64,000 nt of DNA, taken from the NCBI RefSeq assembly GCF_000332295.1, contig NZ_KB235930.1, positions 1,679,895-1,743,894 of the forward strand, in the 5' to 3' direction. The position numbers and the translations under genes were made by a program. The notes beneath the pieces are model-generated. The model saw nothing but the letters and a program-made list of their open reading frames with translations. It did no database searches and was not told the origin of the DNA. Each line of letters begins with the position of its first letter. The first letter of the stretch is position 1. Shown here one piece after another: positions 1 through 7,999 of this stretch. The stretch is from Fortiea contorta PCC 7126 (GTDB taxonomy: Bacteria > Cyanobacteriota > Cyanobacteriia > Cyanobacteriales > Nostocaceae).

Positions 1-700
1 GCCCCTTTTTATGACAAATTACTCAGCTTTTGGTGTATTCAGCATGTCACAGAGGGATGACCCAATTGCCGAAAGCTTTTTGCTGCTTTATTTTTCATTT
101 TTGAACTAGAAAATTTAGTTACTGTGAGAAAACAAAGCCTCAAAGTTTGATGAATTGAAAATTTCACCATCTCATAGAGATTATTGTTTGTCGAGAGTGA
201 CAACACAGGGATGAATAATTGAGAAGACTAGGATATACATACCAAAATGCTGCAACTAGAAACTTTCTAGGTTGTTGATTTTGAGTTGATTTACTAACTT
301 TGACTTAGAATATCCTGTCTGTAACTATACATAAACCGTAATTTCTCTGTAGTTACGGCCAAAACTTCGCCTATTCTCTCCGAATTAATACTTAATTCGA
401 CGGATACACACGTAATATTTTGTTCATAAACTATTACTTAGGTGAGCGCCCTCTCTATCCGCTGGGGGAAAATAAAATGTAATTTACGTAAATTTCGGTA
501 AAACAGCGATAGCCACGGAGAGTAGACAGTGAAGGATTTATGAGTTAGTCTTGCTTAACTCCTATTATTTGTAATTTATACTTAATATACGGATGATTTT
601 TCTCTGTCAAGAGTTGTGTGACCCCCTGTAGCTACACTACTATTTCCATAGGGAATTGAGAAGAACGGCTATAGACTCTTGACAAATAGCAATTAAAATG
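1..700. other. AT-rich stretch with no supportable gene
   Basis: Stops are frequent in all frames and no protein-like reading frame or recognisable RNA was seen. The upstream gene lies outside the window, so part of this may be its leader or trailer. A GC-richer patch near 440-470 is the only local change in composition. Confidence 0.5.
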
Positions 701-744
701 CGAAAGCAGCTCTGTAAAGATTTGAGAAAACAGAGCTGCTTTCG
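701..744 (-). terminator. Hairpin downstream of the RHH-like gene
   Basis: Two perfect 14-bp arms (701-714 and 731-744) enclose a 16-nt loop, 13 bp past the stop of the minus-strand gene at 758. The minus strand continues with a T-rich but interrupted tract. It probably acts as an intrinsic terminator or 3' stabilising stem. Confidence 0.7.
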
Positions 745-757
745 AGTGAATATAAAA

Positions 758-1093
758 CTATCCGGCTAAACTTTCGACACTTAAAGGAACCATATCACCA
801 TTTCTTGTTAGTCCTAAGAGCATGGGTTGCTGCGGTTGAATAATTTGACCTGTAAGTACGCAACGTTCTTCTTGTTGAGCTGTGGCGGCGATGCTAGCTC
901 GAATATCAGTACGAGAAAATCGCGGTTTCCATTCACCTGATTTTTGCTGTACATAATTCCAGAGGATATCGCGGATGAGAGCTTGATACCCTTGATTGCC
1001 AGCCATTTGTTTCAGCTTCTCTTTGAGTTCTCTTTCTAGGCGAATGCTGGTGACTTCCATATCGGTGGTGGGGGTGCGAGCGATTGTATGCAT
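758..1093 (-). CDS. Ribbon-helix-helix (CopG/Arc-like) small protein
   Basis: This 111-aa protein has a segment near residues 13-48 (VTSIRLERELKEKLKQMAG, then a second helix ending in ILWNYV) that fits the strand-helix-helix pattern of dimeric ribbon-helix-helix DNA-binding proteins. The remaining C-terminal part, rich in Q and P, is not recognised. An alternative start is Met12. No toxin gene is adjacent, so an antitoxin role is not supported; a small transcription regulator is the simpler reading. It diverges from the structured RNA and HNH gene at 1180-2039 and could control the shared upstream region. The fold is moderately sure and the targets are unknown. Confidence 0.7.
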   Translation of the reverse strand: MHTIARTPTTDMEVTSIRLERELKEKLKQMAGNQGYQALIRDILWNYVQQKSGEWKPRFSRTDIRASIAATAQQEERCVLTGQIIQPQQPMLLGLTRNGDMVPLSVESLAG

Positions 1094-1188
1094 GACTTTT
1101 TCTCCTTAGAGGTATAGACAGGATAGTAATACAAGTGTAGTATGTTTAAAGGAATGTTCAATAGGTGAAATTTTCTGTGACATCCATT

Positions 1189-1478
1189 TACCCCATCTCT
1201 ACTTCTTTAAGCGCTATCGAATGCCGAGCTAGTCGGGAATCGATAGCTGTGGGAGTGGAGTATTTTTTTATGGGTGAAGGTAGCCGAAAATTTGGGCAAA
1301 TCGCAGAGGGTAATCATGATTTTAGATATTTCGGCCTAGGTGTGCTGAATACCAAACCACAATTAAATCAAGCAAGCGGGAGGTACAGACCGAGGATGGC
1401 TGTACTAACATAGACCAAAAAACTCTGAGGTCAATTTTCCACCCCCGCTTCCACCAGATAAGAAGCGGGGGTTTGTTT
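1189..1478 (+). ncRNA. Candidate structured RNA or leader before the HNH gene, with terminator/attenuator
   Basis: Several helices can be drawn directly from the sequence. Bases 1189-1202 pair with 1249-1262 (12 of 14 pairs, several G-U) and enclose a hairpin of 1213-1220 with 1240-1247 plus 1224-1227 with 1233-1236. Bases 1281-1289 pair with 1329-1338 with one bulge. Bases 1383-1388 pair with 1400-1405, and 1413-1416 with 1429-1432. It ends in a perfect 10-bp stem (1442-1451/1462-1471) followed by TTTGTTT, a classic intrinsic terminator just before the HNH start at 1494. No known RNA family was recognised. It may be a free ncRNA or an attenuating 5' leader. Confidence 0.6.
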
Positions 1479-1493
1479 ATAAGGAGTCAAGCT

Positions 1494-2039
1494 GTGACGA
1501 GCGCGATGCAAGTGTTAGAGCAATCCGTAGTGGTGTTTTCTCAAAATTACTTGCCACTTTGTCGGATCAATATTAAACGGGCGATTGTGCTGATATTAGA
1601 CAAAAAAGCTGAACCTCTAGGCTTTTCCACAGCGGGTGGGTGGCGAATTCATTCGCCGAGGTTGGTACTAGATGTACCCAAACACATTCGGTTAACGGTG
1701 GCTTCTGGTGAGCGGATGTGGAAAGTTCCACCTGTGAATCGGCGAGAAGTTTTGCGCCGAGATCATCACAGTTGTCAATATTGCGGTAGTAACAAACATC
1801 TGACACTAGATCATGTGATTCCACGCTCTCAAGGGGGGCTTCACACTTGGAATAACGTAGTCATAGCTTGTGCAAGATGTAACTCCTATAAAAGTAATCG
1901 CACCCCCTTAGAAGCGGGTATGCAACTACGTACACAGCCTAAGCCACCAGTTCATCCGGCGATCGCTTTTGCTGTGAGCGAAGCTTGGCGCAACGACGCT
2001 ACACAATTTTGGATCAATGTGCAAGCAAACCTGGAATAA
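1494..2039 (+). CDS. HNH endonuclease family protein
   Basis: This is a lone HNH (McrA-like) nuclease of about 181 aa. The C-terminal half carries the ββα-metal core: a CQYCG zinc knuckle, the LTLDHVIPRSQGG catalytic DH motif, an asparagine in TWNNVV and a second zinc knuckle CARCNS. The N-terminal 90 residues are a conserved-looking cyanobacterial extension with no RuvC motifs, so it is not IscB or Cas9. GTG 1494 is preferred because AAGGAG lies 7 nt upstream; ATG 1506 and an upstream start at 1473 are alternatives. The structured RNA and terminator at 1189-1478 immediately precede it. The following gene starts 16 nt after its stop and is probably co-transcribed. The substrate is unknown. 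Confidence 0.85.
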   Translation: MTSAMQVLEQSVVVFSQNYLPLCRINIKRAIVLILDKKAEPLGFSTAGGWRIHSPRLVLDVPKHIRLTVASGERMWKVPPVNRREVLRRDHHSCQYCGSNKHLTLDHVIPRSQGGLHTWNNVVIACARCNSYKSNRTPLEAGMQLRTQPKPPVHPAIAFAVSEAWRNDATQFWINVQANLE

Positions 2040-2055
2040 CAGGAGAGCATAAGGA

Positions 2056-2445
2056 ATGCTGAAATTAACTTACACCGAGAGGAGTTTTTATTTAGAGTGT
2101 CTGACTCTATCGCTGGAAGAGTGGGTTGCACAGCGAGCGATTTTAGCCTTGCGAGTCGGTCAATCTTTTCACATTGAACCTAGCACTGCTTCCTTCTTGC
2201 TTCCTGCAGATTTACCGGGAATTGAGAGGTTAAAGGCGGAAGTGCTATTAGATGACGGTGGAATTATTGCGCTGTCTAGTGGCGATGCTGACTATACAGA
2301 AGTGATTCTGCGGGGTTCTTGGTTATCTGATGGTTTAGAGGAGGCTGTGGGCGTGTTTGTGACTGCAATTAGTGATCTCACAGAATTCTATGTACATAAA
2401 CTTTGGCAAGAAGCACAAACCTGTGCTTCTGTGATGAGTGAATAA
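2056..2445 (+). CDS. Conserved-type hypothetical protein, 129 aa
   Basis: The function is not recognised. The protein is acidic, soluble and mixed alpha/beta, beginning MLKLTYTERSFYLECL and ending in a helix-rich tail. It has no signal peptide, membrane segment or cysteine motif. It sits 16 nt downstream of the HNH gene on the same strand with AGGAGA before the ATG, so the two probably form an operon. Its frame has normal codon use and no competing frame, which supports a real gene. Confidence 0.7.
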   Translation: MLKLTYTERSFYLECLTLSLEEWVAQRAILALRVGQSFHIEPSTASFLLPADLPGIERLKAEVLLDDGGIIALSSGDADYTEVILRGSWLSDGLEEAVGVFVTAISDLTEFYVHKLWQEAQTCASVMSE

Positions 2446-2453
2446 AAATCACT

Positions 2454-3242
2454 CTAAACTAACTGCCAACTGACAAACACTAAAATTGCGTAAATGATAA
2501 ATCGTAGCGGGCGTTGTGGAGCAATATGACAAACTTTTGCACCTAGCAATACACCTGGAACTGAGCCTAACCATATAGGCACAACTAAATTCCAGTCAAC
2601 TGTTCCGAGGCTGAGATGACCAACAGAGGTGAATGACAGTAAGATTGCAGCTTGCGAAATATCTGTACCTACTAATTTCCGCGCATCTAGCCGGAAAAAA
2701 GCAATTAATGCTAGGGCAAACATCGAGCCAGAAGCAACACTAGTCAGACCTACTAAACACCCGAGAATAGCTCCCACAACTATTGCTAAACAGCGCCCTG
2801 TGTTTGTCTGTAAATCCAACTTTGGCAGTTCAGGTAAATTGAATTCAGGAAAAAAGTTTAACAGTAACAACTGTATCAATGCTATTAAAGTGATGCATAA
2901 AATCATCACTCCTAGCATTTGTAGCAGCATGTTATCTAAATTTTCCTGACTATGAGTGCGAATCAGATGTAAAATTCCTACACCAAATAGGGAGCCGGGA
3001 ACACTGCCAAAAATTAACCATTTGACGACTTCGGTGTCTAGGGTTTTTTGCTCCCAGTGTTTGTAACTACCAACAACCTTCATGAGAGTGGCTGCTACCA
3101 CGTCGCAACTCACCGCAGTGGCGGGTGGAACCTGAAACCAAAAAATCAACATGGGAGTGATGAGAGATGCTCCACCGATTCCAGTCAATCCGACGAGGGT
3201 ACCGATAAAGAAACTTGAGAGCGTTAGTAACAAATATTGCAT
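2454..3242 (-). CDS. TauE/SafE family sulfite/anion permease
   Basis: This 262-aa integral membrane protein has about eight hydrophobic helices in two related halves. Each half begins with a TauE/SafE-type glycine-rich helix (GTLVGLTGIGGASLITPML near residue 14, and VVGAILGCLVGLTSVASGS near 154). The family exports or imports sulfur-containing anions and organic acids across the plasma membrane. The stop is 9 bp from the end of the convergent 2056-2445 gene. No sulfur genes are adjacent, so the substrate cannot be assigned. Confidence 0.88.
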   Translation of the reverse strand: MQYLLLTLSSFFIGTLVGLTGIGGASLITPMLIFWFQVPPATAVSCDVVAATLMKVVGSYKHWEQKTLDTEVVKWLIFGSVPGSLFGVGILHLIRTHSQENLDNMLLQMLGVMILCITLIALIQLLLLNFFPEFNLPELPKLDLQTNTGRCLAIVVGAILGCLVGLTSVASGSMFALALIAFFRLDARKLVGTDISQAAILLSFTSVGHLSLGTVDWNLVVPIWLGSVPGVLLGAKVCHIAPQRPLRFIIYAILVFVSWQLV

Positions 3243-3406
3243 ACTTCCATCTAGAAGGTTTCAACTGCGGTTAAGTCACTTGTTTTGCAAGGCTAAACTC
3301 CTGACTAATAGTTTTAATGGCAGAATAAAGCCAGTAATCCGATAAACTTACCGTATTTTACTGTTAAACCAAACGTGAAGTCTACTATATATTTGTTAAA
3401 CAACAT

Positions 3407-4183
3407 TTATAAATGTTGCGATATTGGTAAACCGTCTTGAAAGACTAGCAATTCTCCTGGTCGAATTGATGTCCAAACTTCATTGTCGGTCAGGGGAGTA
3501 GTGGCAATAACGGCGACGCGATCGCTCGGTGAGGTCAATTCCCGAAAATCTACAGTCATATCTTGGTCAATCAAGTGAGCAGCCGCAAAGGGAGCTTGTC
3601 GGACAATGTAGTTAAGTTTGGTTGAACAATAAGCGAAAAAGTGTTCTCCATCAGATAGCAAGTAATTAAATATACCCTTTACAGCCAATTCTCCCGTTAC
3701 TGTCTGCAAAACTTGATAGAGTTCCTTCAGGGGAGGCTTATTTTTCGGGAAACTGCGGCGTAAAGTTTCTAAAATTACACAAAAAGCTTTTTCACTGTCA
3801 GTATTCCCAACAGCTTGATAATAGCCTAAATTTTCAGGCTCAAAATCAGGTAAATTGCCGTTGTGAGCAAATACCCAATATCTCCCCCAAAGTTCCCGCT
3901 GAAAAGGGTGACAATTCTGCAGGTTAACTTCACCTTGGGTAGCTTTGCGAATATGGGCAATCACATGTTTAGAGTGGATGGGATAGCGGCGCACTAAATC
4001 TGCTACGGGAGAAATGATAGAAGGTTTAGCGTCTAAAAAAATCCGACATCCTTTTTCTTCAAAAAACACAATTCCCCAACCGTCGCTGTGGTGGTCAGTT
4101 TTTCCACCCCGCGCAGAAAATCCTTCAAAAGAAAAGCAAATATCAGTGGGGACATTGCAATTCATTCCTAACAGTTGACACAT
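3407..4183 (-). CDS. Class II glutamine amidotransferase (YafJ-like)
   Basis: The protein begins MCQLLGMN, so removal of Met exposes the N-terminal nucleophile Cys of Ntn-type glutamine amidotransferases. HSDGWGIVF, the AHIRKATQG arginine loop and the FAHNGNL motif follow in the usual order. At 258 aa it is a stand-alone glutaminase domain like E. coli YafJ, with no synthase domain. The physiological acceptor of the ammonia is unknown. It is monocistronic on the minus strand. An 18-bp perfect palindrome (3401-3418) overlaps the last codons and the stop. Confidence 0.88.
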   Translation of the reverse strand: MCQLLGMNCNVPTDICFSFEGFSARGGKTDHHSDGWGIVFFEEKGCRIFLDAKPSIISPVADLVRRYPIHSKHVIAHIRKATQGEVNLQNCHPFQRELWGRYWVFAHNGNLPDFEPENLGYYQAVGNTDSEKAFCVILETLRRSFPKNKPPLKELYQVLQTVTGELAVKGIFNYLLSDGEHFFAYCSTKLNYIVRQAPFAAAHLIDQDMTVDFRELTSPSDRVAVIATTPLTDNEVWTSIRPGELLVFQDGLPISQHL

Positions 4184-4353
4184 CGGTGTTGCAGCTCTGA
4201 ATTTTAGGTTAATGCCTGTGGATTAAGATACTTCAGAACGTGTCAACTGATTTGGCGCGATCGCTGCAATTTGGAGAATAGATCAAGCGATCGCTACCTC
4301 AGCAACGTGGTCGTATCACTTATAGCGTTATGACGAGAAAATTTTCCTGATTA

Positions 4354-4905
4354 TTACCGATTTTGGTGGCGAAACTCATTAGGAGTCAGACGCATGGGTT
4401 TTTCCAATTGCCAAATTCCTAAACCCATAATTCTCGCCCATTGTTGAGCACGTTCCAGACGCTGGTCATATTTGTGGTTGGGCGATCGCGCTACAAACAA
4501 CACATACCCTTGTTTGACTAATTCTTCATTCAACAACAGTTGATCTTTCAACACATAAGCTAAAGTCCGCCCAATTTTGTCTTTAGCTTCTAGGTCAAAC
4601 TCCAAGGTGACAATTTGTTCTGCACCACCAATCAGCGCCTCTAATCTGCGTTTGGCTTCATCACCCCAGGGGCGCTGTCGCATATCCGGTGCGTCAAGAC
4701 CAATTAATCGCACTTGAGAAATCAAATTGGGTTGCTCCGCCATTCCTAAAACTTCCAAACTTTGTCCACTCACGACCCGCGCCACTTTTACCTGCACTTG
4801 GTTGTTGGTGGGTTGATTGTTGGCTTGACAACTGAATAAAAATAATAAGCAAGCCAAAATTACTATTCTTCGCGTCCAGATCCCAAAAAACACCGCTAAA
4901 GTCAT
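4354..4905 (-). CDS. Secreted or lipid-anchored thermonuclease (SNase-like)
   Basis: A staphylococcal-nuclease fold is indicated by VRLIGLDAPD, GDEAKRRLEAL and DKIGRTLAYV, which carry the Asp/Arg residues of the Ca2+-dependent phosphodiesterase site. The N-terminus has a basic patch, a hydrophobic stretch ILACLLFLF and a lipobox-like cysteine (FSC), suggesting a membrane-anchored lipoprotein that cuts DNA or RNA outside the cytoplasm. ATG 4905 is preferred; a TTG at 4929 would add eight residues. It lies 27 bp downstream of the ferredoxin gene on the same strand, and the two may share a transcript although no functional link is obvious. Confidence 0.85.
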   Translation of the reverse strand: MTLAVFFGIWTRRIVILACLLFLFSCQANNQPTNNQVQVKVARVVSGQSLEVLGMAEQPNLISQVRLIGLDAPDMRQRPWGDEAKRRLEALIGGAEQIVTLEFDLEAKDKIGRTLAYVLKDQLLLNEELVKQGYVLFVARSPNHKYDQRLERAQQWARIMGLGIWQLEKPMRLTPNEFRHQNR

Positions 4906-4932
4906 AACTTGCGCCTCTGCGCCGAGCAAATC

Positions 4933-5301
4933 TTAATCCTCATCTAAGGGTAAACCCGCTTTCACTCTTCCTTTAGCAAAAAAGCGTCCAAATTGAAGTT
5001 CATATACCTCATCTTCGTCTTGTGTCTCCACTTGCAAGTCAGAACGAGGGTAACTGACACACAGTAGAGCATAACCTTGGCGCTGTAACTCAGGCGACAA
5101 GCCGATCGCCTCTGGTTGATGAATTTCTCCTGACAACACCCTGACAGCGCAGGTAGTACAGGCTCCATTGCGACAAGAAAATGGTAGTTCTGTTCCTTGT
5201 GTTTCGGCGCTGTGGAGGATGTAGCGGTCTTCTGGAACTTGCAGGCTGTATTCTTTGCCGGTTTGGCGATCGTGAACTGTGATTGTGTATGTTCGGGGCA
5301 T
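4933..5301 (-). CDS. Plant-type [2Fe-2S] ferredoxin
   Basis: Cysteines at residues 43, 48, 51 and 81 follow the CX4CX2CX29C pattern of plant-type ferredoxins (SCRNGACTTC, then LLC), which carry one 2Fe-2S cluster and shuttle electrons in the cytoplasm. At 122 aa it is longer than photosynthetic PetF (about 98 aa): there is a C-terminal extension after residue 97 (YELQFGRFFAKGRVK), typical of auxiliary cyanobacterial ferredoxins rather than the main photosystem I acceptor. The gene diverges from tRNA-Ser. The electron partner cannot be told from sequence. Confidence 0.92.
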   Translation of the reverse strand: MPRTYTITVHDRQTGKEYSLQVPEDRYILHSAETQGTELPFSCRNGACTTCAVRVLSGEIHQPEAIGLSPELQRQGYALLCVSYPRSDLQVETQDEDEVYELQFGRFFAKGRVKAGLPLDED

Positions 5302-5405
5302 TTGAGTTGGTATTGAAATACAGGATTTTCAATGTAATTTTGAATCTCTGATTTTATTTTTGCATTTTTTGGGTTTTCATTGTATGATCGTAAATCGTGA
5401 CACCT

Positions 5406-5492
5406 GGAGAGGTGGCCGAGTGGTTTAAGGCGCAGACCTGGAAAGTCTGTTATGCAGAAATGTATACGAGGGTTCGAATCCCTCCCTCTCCG
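5406..5492 (+). tRNA. tRNA-Ser (GGA)
   Basis: An 87-nt type II tRNA with a perfect 7-bp acceptor stem (5406-5412 with 5485-5491), discriminator G at 5492, anticodon stem CAGAC/GTCTG with loop CTGGAAA giving anticodon GGA, a long variable arm typical of Ser, and a GGTTCGAATCC T-arm. CCA is not encoded. It reads UCC and, by wobble, UCU codons. Confidence 0.97.
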
Positions 5493-5500
5493 TTAGATAA

Positions 5501-5539
5501 AACAAGGGTAAAGGTTTTAGCCTTTGCTCTTGTTTTTTA
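5501..5539 (+). terminator. Intrinsic terminator after tRNA-Ser
   Basis: A 14-bp stem with two mismatches (5501-5514 with 5521-5534) is followed by a run of T's, starting 9 nt after the tRNA end. Confidence 0.8.
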
Positions 5540-5685
5540 TTGACCAGATTTTTTGGCTAAATGGTTTAAGACCTAAAAATCAAGGGCACAGCAGTATTCC
5601 CTACAAAATATATGGTTTTCTCGATTTTGTTTTCTCGCAATGCATATTTTAAGATGCACTGTCAATGGGTAAATTCTAAATTATT

Positions 5686-5846
5686 TTGACCAAAAGTCTA
5701 ATATTCTTAATTCCGTATGTATTCGGGTGACGCTGGTGATATCTGGGCTGATACTGGATTTAATAGACACCTGAGTGTAGGGTTCTAGGTTCTTTCATCT
5801 GGGCAGCTATTTAGGGAGGGGTGCAGCAGCACTCTTCCCTTTTATT
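5686..5846 (+). ncRNA. Candidate small RNA with promoter and terminator
   Basis: A TTGACC -35-like hexamer (5686-5691) and TAATTC -10-like hexamer (5708-5713) are spaced by 16 nt. They would start transcription near 5720. At 5813-5840 a 12-bp stem with a 4-nt loop is followed by TTTTATTAT, a good intrinsic terminator. No open reading frame lies between, and no known RNA family was recognised. The predicted transcript is about 125 nt. Confidence 0.4.
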
Positions 5847-5879
5847 ATCGTAAAATCCACCTCTCAACAATCCTCAGCG

Positions 5880-5960
5880 CCCCCACCGAAGTTCAGAGAC
5901 GCTCGCGGACTCGCTACCGCTGCGCTAACGGCGGAAGCCGCCGCTCCGACTTCTCTGTGC
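5880..5960. repeat. GC-rich dispersed palindromic repeat
   Basis: The segment holds nested palindromes (for example CGGCGGAAGCCGCCG) and GACGCTCGCGGACTCGC-type words typical of dispersed intergenic repeats in Nostocales genomes. It stands out in GC from the AT-rich surroundings. The rest of 5970-6190 is AT-rich and seems to hold only the promoter of the TPR gene. Confidence 0.6.
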
Positions 5961-6193
5961 GTTAAAAATTACTTACTTGTACGGCTGTGCAGAGTAAAAA
6001 ATTGATAAAACTAGATAATGTTTTAGTAAAGCAGCTTTATTATTGCTATCCCAAATGTTACTGTAAGTGGGATTTGCTCAACAAACTAAATTCACAAATA
6101 CTAAACAATAAACTCATATAATTCGTGTAATTTGATACTATTTTTTAATGAAGACGAGTTTTAGCATTACATTATGAGTTATGTAGGTGCAGC

Positions 6194-6937
6194 ATGGTCT
6201 TTTGGCGCTGCTTGATTTCCTCTAGCTTGATCACCTTATTCACATATGGCTGTGGTGATTTAGCAAATTTCACAACAGAAAACACCCAGCAAGTGATTCA
6301 AGAAAATAACGTTGCTCAACTGCTGACACAAGCAAAAGCTAGGCAAAAAGCAGAAGACTTTTTAGCCCAAGGTAATAATTTCTTAGACGCACAGCGTTAT
6401 CAAGATGCAGTAGCATCCTACGATCAAGCGATCGCCATTCAACCAGATAATACGGAAGCATGGATTAACCGTGGAAATGCTTTGGGTTACTTGCAGAACT
6501 ACAAAGACGCAGTTATATCCTACGACAGAGCGATCGCTATTCAACCCGATCAGCCGCAAGCGTGGTATAACAAAGGCAATGCTCAAAGCTCTTTGCAAAA
6601 CTACAAAGATGCAGTTAAAGCATACGACAAAGCGATCGCCATCAAAGCCGACAACTATGAAGCCTGGATTAACCGGGGAATCGCGCTGACAAAGCTCCGA
6701 CGTTACAGCGACGCCATTACATCATACAATCGAGCGATCGCCTTACAGCCCACCAAACACGAAGCATACTACAACAAAGCCTGCACCCACGCCCTACAGG
6801 GTAATGTAGAATCAGCAGTTGAGAATCTCAACAAAGCTATTGAACTAGTTCCTGGTAAATACAAAAGATTAGCAAAAACAGATACAGATTTTAACCAAGT
6901 ACGTAACGACAAACGCTTTCAAGCCTTAATTCAATAA
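6194..6937 (+). CDS. TPR-repeat lipoprotein or secreted protein
   Basis: A signal-peptide-like N-terminus (hydrophobic SSSLITLFTYGC, a possible lipobox with Cys at about residue 20) is followed by a coiled region and five tandem 34-residue TPR units from about residue 54 to 220. The repeats show the consensus pattern AxxxYDxAIAIxPxxxEAWxNxGxA. TPR arrays are protein-interaction scaffolds. The repeats resemble those in the kinase at 8000-10141, so the two may be paralogous in this part. The partner is unknown. Confidence 0.85.
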   Translation: MVFWRCLISSSLITLFTYGCGDLANFTTENTQQVIQENNVAQLLTQAKARQKAEDFLAQGNNFLDAQRYQDAVASYDQAIAIQPDNTEAWINRGNALGYLQNYKDAVISYDRAIAIQPDQPQAWYNKGNAQSSLQNYKDAVKAYDKAIAIKADNYEAWINRGIALTKLRRYSDAITSYNRAIALQPTKHEAYYNKACTHALQGNVESAVENLNKAIELVPGKYKRLAKTDTDFNQVRNDKRFQALIQ

Positions 6938-6965
6938 GCGATAATTGTGATCAATCCAGATGTAG

Positions 6966-6986
6966 AGACGTTGCATTGCAACGTCT
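6966..6986. terminator. Palindromic repeat or terminator after the TPR gene
   Basis: Perfect 10-bp arms (6966-6975 and 6977-6986) around a single base, preceded by GTAG and followed by TTTCAT. Words of the GTAGAGACGTTGCA type are common dispersed repeats in these genomes. Here it could also end the TPR transcript. Confidence 0.5.
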
Positions 6987-7014
6987 TTCATACTGTCTAA
7001 AAAAATATTACTTT

Positions 7015-7884
7015 ATGCAGAAACTACTAATTACTGGCGTCAGCGGTTTTTTAGGATGGCATATTTGCCAAATAGCAAAGACAAAATGGGAAATTTATGG
7101 TACTTATTTCTCTCATCATCTGCAAATTCCCGACGTCAAAATGCTAAAAGTTAACTTGACAGATTTTCGAGAACTCAAACGGATATTTGATGAAATTTCT
7201 CCCGATGCAGTTATTCACACTGCAGCCCAATCTCAACCAAATTTTTGTCAACTTCATCCCCAAGAAACTCAAGCAATTAATGTCACAGCATCATGCAATA
7301 TAGCAGGGCTTTGTGCTGATTACTCAATTCCTTGTGTTTTCACCTCAACTGATTTGGTTTTTGACGGTTTGCATCCTCCTTATCAAGAAACAGATCCCGT
7401 TTGTCCTGTAAATATTTATGGTGAACAAAAAGTCATGGCAGAAATCGGTATGCTGCAGCGATATCCGCAAACAACAGTGTGTCGAATGCCGTTAATGTTT
7501 GGCAAGGAAACACCAACTGCTAATAGCTTTATTCAACCATTTATTCAAACTTTAAAATCCGGAAAAAACCTCAATTTATTTATTGATGAATTTCGCACAC
7601 CAGTTAGTGCAACAACTGCTGCTAAAGGAATTTTATTAGCATTAGAAAAAACTACAGGATTAATTCATTTAGGTGGAAAAGAAAAAATTTCTCGCTATGA
7701 TTTTGGTCGATTATTAGTAAAAATTTTGCAACTTGATTCTGCTCAAATTCAAGCTTGTAAACAATGTGATGTGAAAATGGCTGCACCCAGATCAGCGGAT
7801 GTTTCTTTAGATAGTTATCGAGCTTTTGCGTTGGGCTATGAGCCGTTGTTTATCAAGACAGAATTAACAAATTTGCTGATTTAA
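7015..7884 (+). CDS. NAD(P)-dependent sugar epimerase/reductase (RmlD-like SDR)
   Basis: An extended short-chain dehydrogenase of about 289 aa. It has the Rossmann TGVSGFLG nucleotide-binding motif at the N-terminus, a catalytic TSTD segment and a YGEQK Tyr-X3-Lys pair. The overall layout matches dTDP-4-dehydrorhamnose reductases (RmlD superfamily), so it likely acts on a nucleotide-activated sugar. ATG 7015 is chosen because the Rossmann strand MQKLLITGVSG starts there; an upstream start at 6976 would only translate the palindromic repeat. No other rhamnose genes are adjacent, so the substrate is uncertain. Confidence 0.82.
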   Translation: MQKLLITGVSGFLGWHICQIAKTKWEIYGTYFSHHLQIPDVKMLKVNLTDFRELKRIFDEISPDAVIHTAAQSQPNFCQLHPQETQAINVTASCNIAGLCADYSIPCVFTSTDLVFDGLHPPYQETDPVCPVNIYGEQKVMAEIGMLQRYPQTTVCRMPLMFGKETPTANSFIQPFIQTLKSGKNLNLFIDEFRTPVSATTAAKGILLALEKTTGLIHLGGKEKISRYDFGRLLVKILQLDSAQIQACKQCDVKMAAPRSADVSLDSYRAFALGYEPLFIKTELTNLLI

Positions 7885-7898
7885 GTGTCGGTTCCTTT

Positions 7899-7920
7899 TC
7901 AAAGTTCCCTTTGAATTGTT
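7899..7920 (+). terminator. Weak hairpin after the epimerase gene
   Basis: A 6-bp TCAAAG/CTTTGA stem with a 4-nt loop is followed by ATTGTTTT. It plausibly terminates the epimerase transcript before the kinase gene. Confidence 0.45.
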
Positions 7921-7999
7921 TTCTCCATCTCCTCCCCCATCCGGAAACATTGTGGCAAGATTGGAATCAGATAAGATTGCATTCAACTAGGCAAACTCC

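Noticed and set aside
1165-1413. 82-codon reading frame on the plus strand
   Set aside because: It overlaps the stable hairpins of the candidate RNA, uses GTG, has no Shine-Dalgarno sequence and the product is not protein-like.
3401-3418. Palindrome as terminator of the amidotransferase gene
   Set aside because: It lies across the last codons and the stop rather than after it and has no T-run.
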